Shown here in pieces: positions 4,732 to 6,453 of a stretch of 6,453 nucleotides of DNA. Source of the DNA: an uncultured Eubacteriales bacterium (GTDB lineage Bacteria; Bacillota; Clostridia; Oscillospirales; QAKW01); assembly GCA_902492505.1 (NCBI GenBank), contig CABULU010000060.1:1-6453 (forward strand), written 5' to 3'. The position numbers and the translations under genes were made by a program. The stretch's first letter is position 1; the number at the start of each line of letters is the position of its first letter. The notes beneath the pieces were generated by a model that worked only from the letters and a program-made list of their open reading frames with translations, did not search any database and was not told where the DNA came from.

Positions 4732-6453
4732 TTATTTCTTTTCATCTGCATCGGTAAAGTCCGCATCATAAACATTACCTTCAGCACTGCCGGATGCCGT
4801 ATCCGCGCCGGGAGCGGTGCCCGCGGCAGCCTCAGGATTTGACTGCGCATAAATCTTTGAGGAAAACTCATAAAGCTTTTTCTGAAGCTCGTCTGCCGCC
4901 GTCTTTATTGCTGCGCTGTCAGTACCCTTAAGCGCTTCCTTAACCTTTTCCACCTCGGAATTAATCGCGCCCTTATCGTCAGCCGTAAGCTTATCTCCTG
5001 AGTCATTTACAAGCTTTTCCGTCTGATAAACAAGCTGATCGGCATTGTTGCGTATTTCTATTTCCTCTTTTTTCTTGGCATCTTCACCGGCATAATTCTC
5101 TGCTTCCTTAACGGCTTTTTCGATATCCTCCTTGGAGAGGTTTGTAGACGCCGTGATTGTAATATTCTGCTGCTTGCCGGTACCCATATCCTTAGCCGTT
5201 ACGTTTACTATACCGTTTGCATCTATATCAAACGTAACTTCAATCTGAGGTACTCCGCGGGGTGCGGGTGCAATCCCGTCAAGACGGAATGTACCCAAAG
5301 TTTTATTATCCGCAGCCATTTCACGCTCACCCTGCAAAACATGAATCTCAACAGACGGCTGATTATCAACCGCAGTGGAGAAAATCTGGCTTTTCTTGGT
5401 AGGAATAGTTGTGTTTCTTTCAATGAGCTTTGTGCATATTCCGCCCAATGTTTCAAGACCGAGTGAAAGCGGAGTTACGTCCAAAAGCACAACGCCCTTG
5501 ACATCGCCGCCTAAAACGCCGCCCTGAATAGCAGCGCCCATTGCAACGCACTCATCGGGGTTCAGACCCTTATGAGCCTCTTTGCCCATATACTTATTTA
5601 TAGCCTCGACAACAGCCGGAATTCTTGTAGAACCGCCTACAAGAAGCACTTTGTGAATATCAGAAGGCGAAAGCCCGGCATCGGACAGTGCCTGCTTTAC
5701 GGGAACCATTGTCTTTTCAACAAGGTCTTCCGTCATTTTGTTAAACTCAGCCCTTGTAAGGGTGAGATCAAGATGCTTAGGACCTGTTGCATCCGCCGTG
5801 ATAAAGGGCAGATTAATATTAGTGCTCATGACGCCGGACAAATCCTTTTTTGCCTTTTCGGCAGCTTCCTTAAGTCTCTGATACGCCATACTATCCTTTG
5901 TAAGATCGATACCGTTAGACGCTTTAAACTGATCTGCCATCCATTTTATAATTTTATCGTCAAAATCATCGCCACCCAGACGATTGTTTCCGCTTGTAGC
6001 CAAAACCTCACAAACTCCGTCACCTATCTCAAGAATAGAGACATCGAACGTACCGCCGCCAAGATCGTAAATCATGATTTTCTGCTCATTTTCCTTATCA
6101 ACGCCGTATGCAAGCGCAGCAGCTGTAGGCTCGTTGATAATACGCAGAACCTCAAGTCCGGCAATCTTACCGGCGTCCTTTGTTGCCTGACGCTGTGAAT
6201 CGCTGAAATATGCAGGAACAGTAATTACCGCCTGCGTAACCTTCTCACCTAAAAATGCCTCGGCGTCCGTCTTCAGCTTCATAAGAATAAACGCCGAAAT
6301 CTCTTCAGGCGAATACTTTTTGCCATCAATATTTATGCGCTTATCAGAGCCCATATCTCTTTTAATTGAGATAACCGTTCTGTCAGGATTGGTAATAGCC
6401 TGGTTTTTGGCATTCTGTCCGACCAGGCGCTCACCGTTTTTTGCAAAAGCAAC
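4732..6453 (-). CDS. dnaK: Chaperone protein DnaK (Hsp70), N-terminus outside the window
   Basis: The frame is open from the right edge to TAA at 4732-4734, giving 573 residues; roughly the first 40 residues (MGIDLGTT region) are missing. An internal ATG at 6352-6354 is not the start, because the 33 codons before it encode conserved DnaK sequence (VAFAKNGERLVGQ...TVISIKRDMGSD). DnaK is the cytoplasmic ATP-driven chaperone working with DnaJ and GrpE. In visible numbering, the ATPase domain shows VPAYF (79-83), INEPTAAALAYG (106-117), DLGGGTFD (130-137) and LLVGGSTRIP (270-279). The linker is DVTPLSLGLETLGG (325-338), followed by the peptide-binding domain, the helical lid and a tail rich in Ala, Gly and acidic residues, ending DADFTDADEKK. 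After IKRDMGSD the chain goes directly into IDGKKYSPEEIS, lacking the insert of about 23 residues found in Gram-negative DnaK. dnaJ follows after 102 bases. Upstream control is outside the window. Confidence 0.97.
   Translation of the reverse strand, partial: VAFAKNGERLVGQNAKNQAITNPDRTVISIKRDMGSDKRINIDGKKYSPEEISAFILMKLKTDAEAFLGEKVTQAVITVPAYFSDSQRQATKDAGKIAGLEVLRIINEPTAAALAYGVDKENEQKIMIYDLGGGTFDVSILEIGDGVCEVLATSGNNRLGGDDFDDKIIKWMADQFKASNGIDLTKDSMAYQRLKEAAEKAKKDLSGVMSTNINLPFITADATGPKHLDLTLTRAEFNKMTEDLVEKTMVPVKQALSDAGLSPSDIHKVLLVGGSTRIPAVVEAINKYMGKEAHKGLNPDECVAMGAAIQGGVLGGDVKGVVLLDVTPLSLGLETLGGICTKLIERNTTIPTKKSQIFSTAVDNQPSVEIHVLQGEREMAADNKTLGTFRLDGIAPAPRGVPQIEVTFDIDANGIVNVTAKDMGTGKQQNITITASTNLSKEDIEKAVKEAENYAGEDAKKKEEIEIRNNADQLVYQTEKLVNDSGDKLTADDKGAINSEVEKVKEALKGTDSAAIKTAADELQKKLYEFSSKIYAQSNPEAAAGTAPGADTASGSAEGNVYDADFTDADEKK

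Noticed and set aside
5572..6198. A 208-codon open frame on the plus strand opposite dnaK
   Set aside because: Long antisense frames opposite dnaK are a known by-product of its codon pattern. The translation resembles no family I know, I saw no ribosome site for it, and the sense strand encodes clear DnaK.
1..6453. Mobile elements, CRISPR arrays, tRNA or rRNA genes, or a defence system
   Set aside because: No tandem spaced repeats, transposase or recombinase motifs, tRNA-like cloverleaf or rRNA sequence were seen. All large frames are explained by conserved housekeeping or envelope genes.

Overview
The window looks like an ordinary housekeeping region of a low-to-moderate GC Gram-positive (monoderm) anaerobe, most likely a member of the Clostridia. 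The reasons are the order dnaK then dnaJ, a DnaK that lacks the extra loop found in the ATPase domain of Gram-negative DnaK, an Asp23/YloU plus FakA/YloV pair, strong AGGAGG ribosome sites, AT-rich intergenic DNA with sigma-A type promoters, and a lipoprotein of the Cthe_2159 family typical of Clostridia. The species cannot be fixed from the sequence alone. Every gene I can support is on the minus strand, so the window reads biologically from right to left.

Right part (6453 to 3457): the end of a chaperone operon. dnaK enters from outside the window, lacking roughly its first 40 codons, and is followed after 102 bases by a complete dnaJ. The gap between them holds two GC-rich hairpins. A hairpin terminator follows directly after dnaJ. 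Any hrcA, grpE or CIRCE operator would lie beyond the right edge.

Middle part (about 3423 to 571): a second transcription unit. It starts at two good sigma-A promoters in tandem and runs through an Asp23/Gls24 family gene (GTG start), a fakA-like fatty acid kinase gene whose ribosome site overlaps the stop of the preceding gene, and a cytidylate kinase-like gene. A strong intrinsic terminator (571-603) closes it. Asp23-type proteins and FakA are linked to the envelope and to the use of fatty acids in membrane lipid synthesis; the role of the kinase-like third gene is unknown.

Left part (461 to 1): a separate gene with its own probable promoter, encoding the first 153 residues of a secreted lipoprotein with a carbohydrate-binding beta-helix type domain, cut by the left edge.

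I see no mobile element, CRISPR array, tRNA, rRNA or phage gene and no evidence for a new defence or other exotic system. The most interesting points are RNA-level: the possible alternative pairing between dnaK and dnaJ, and the hairpin ahead of the kinase-like gene. The atypical nucleotide-binding loop of that kinase-like protein and the chaperone/envelope gene neighbourhood are also worth a look.
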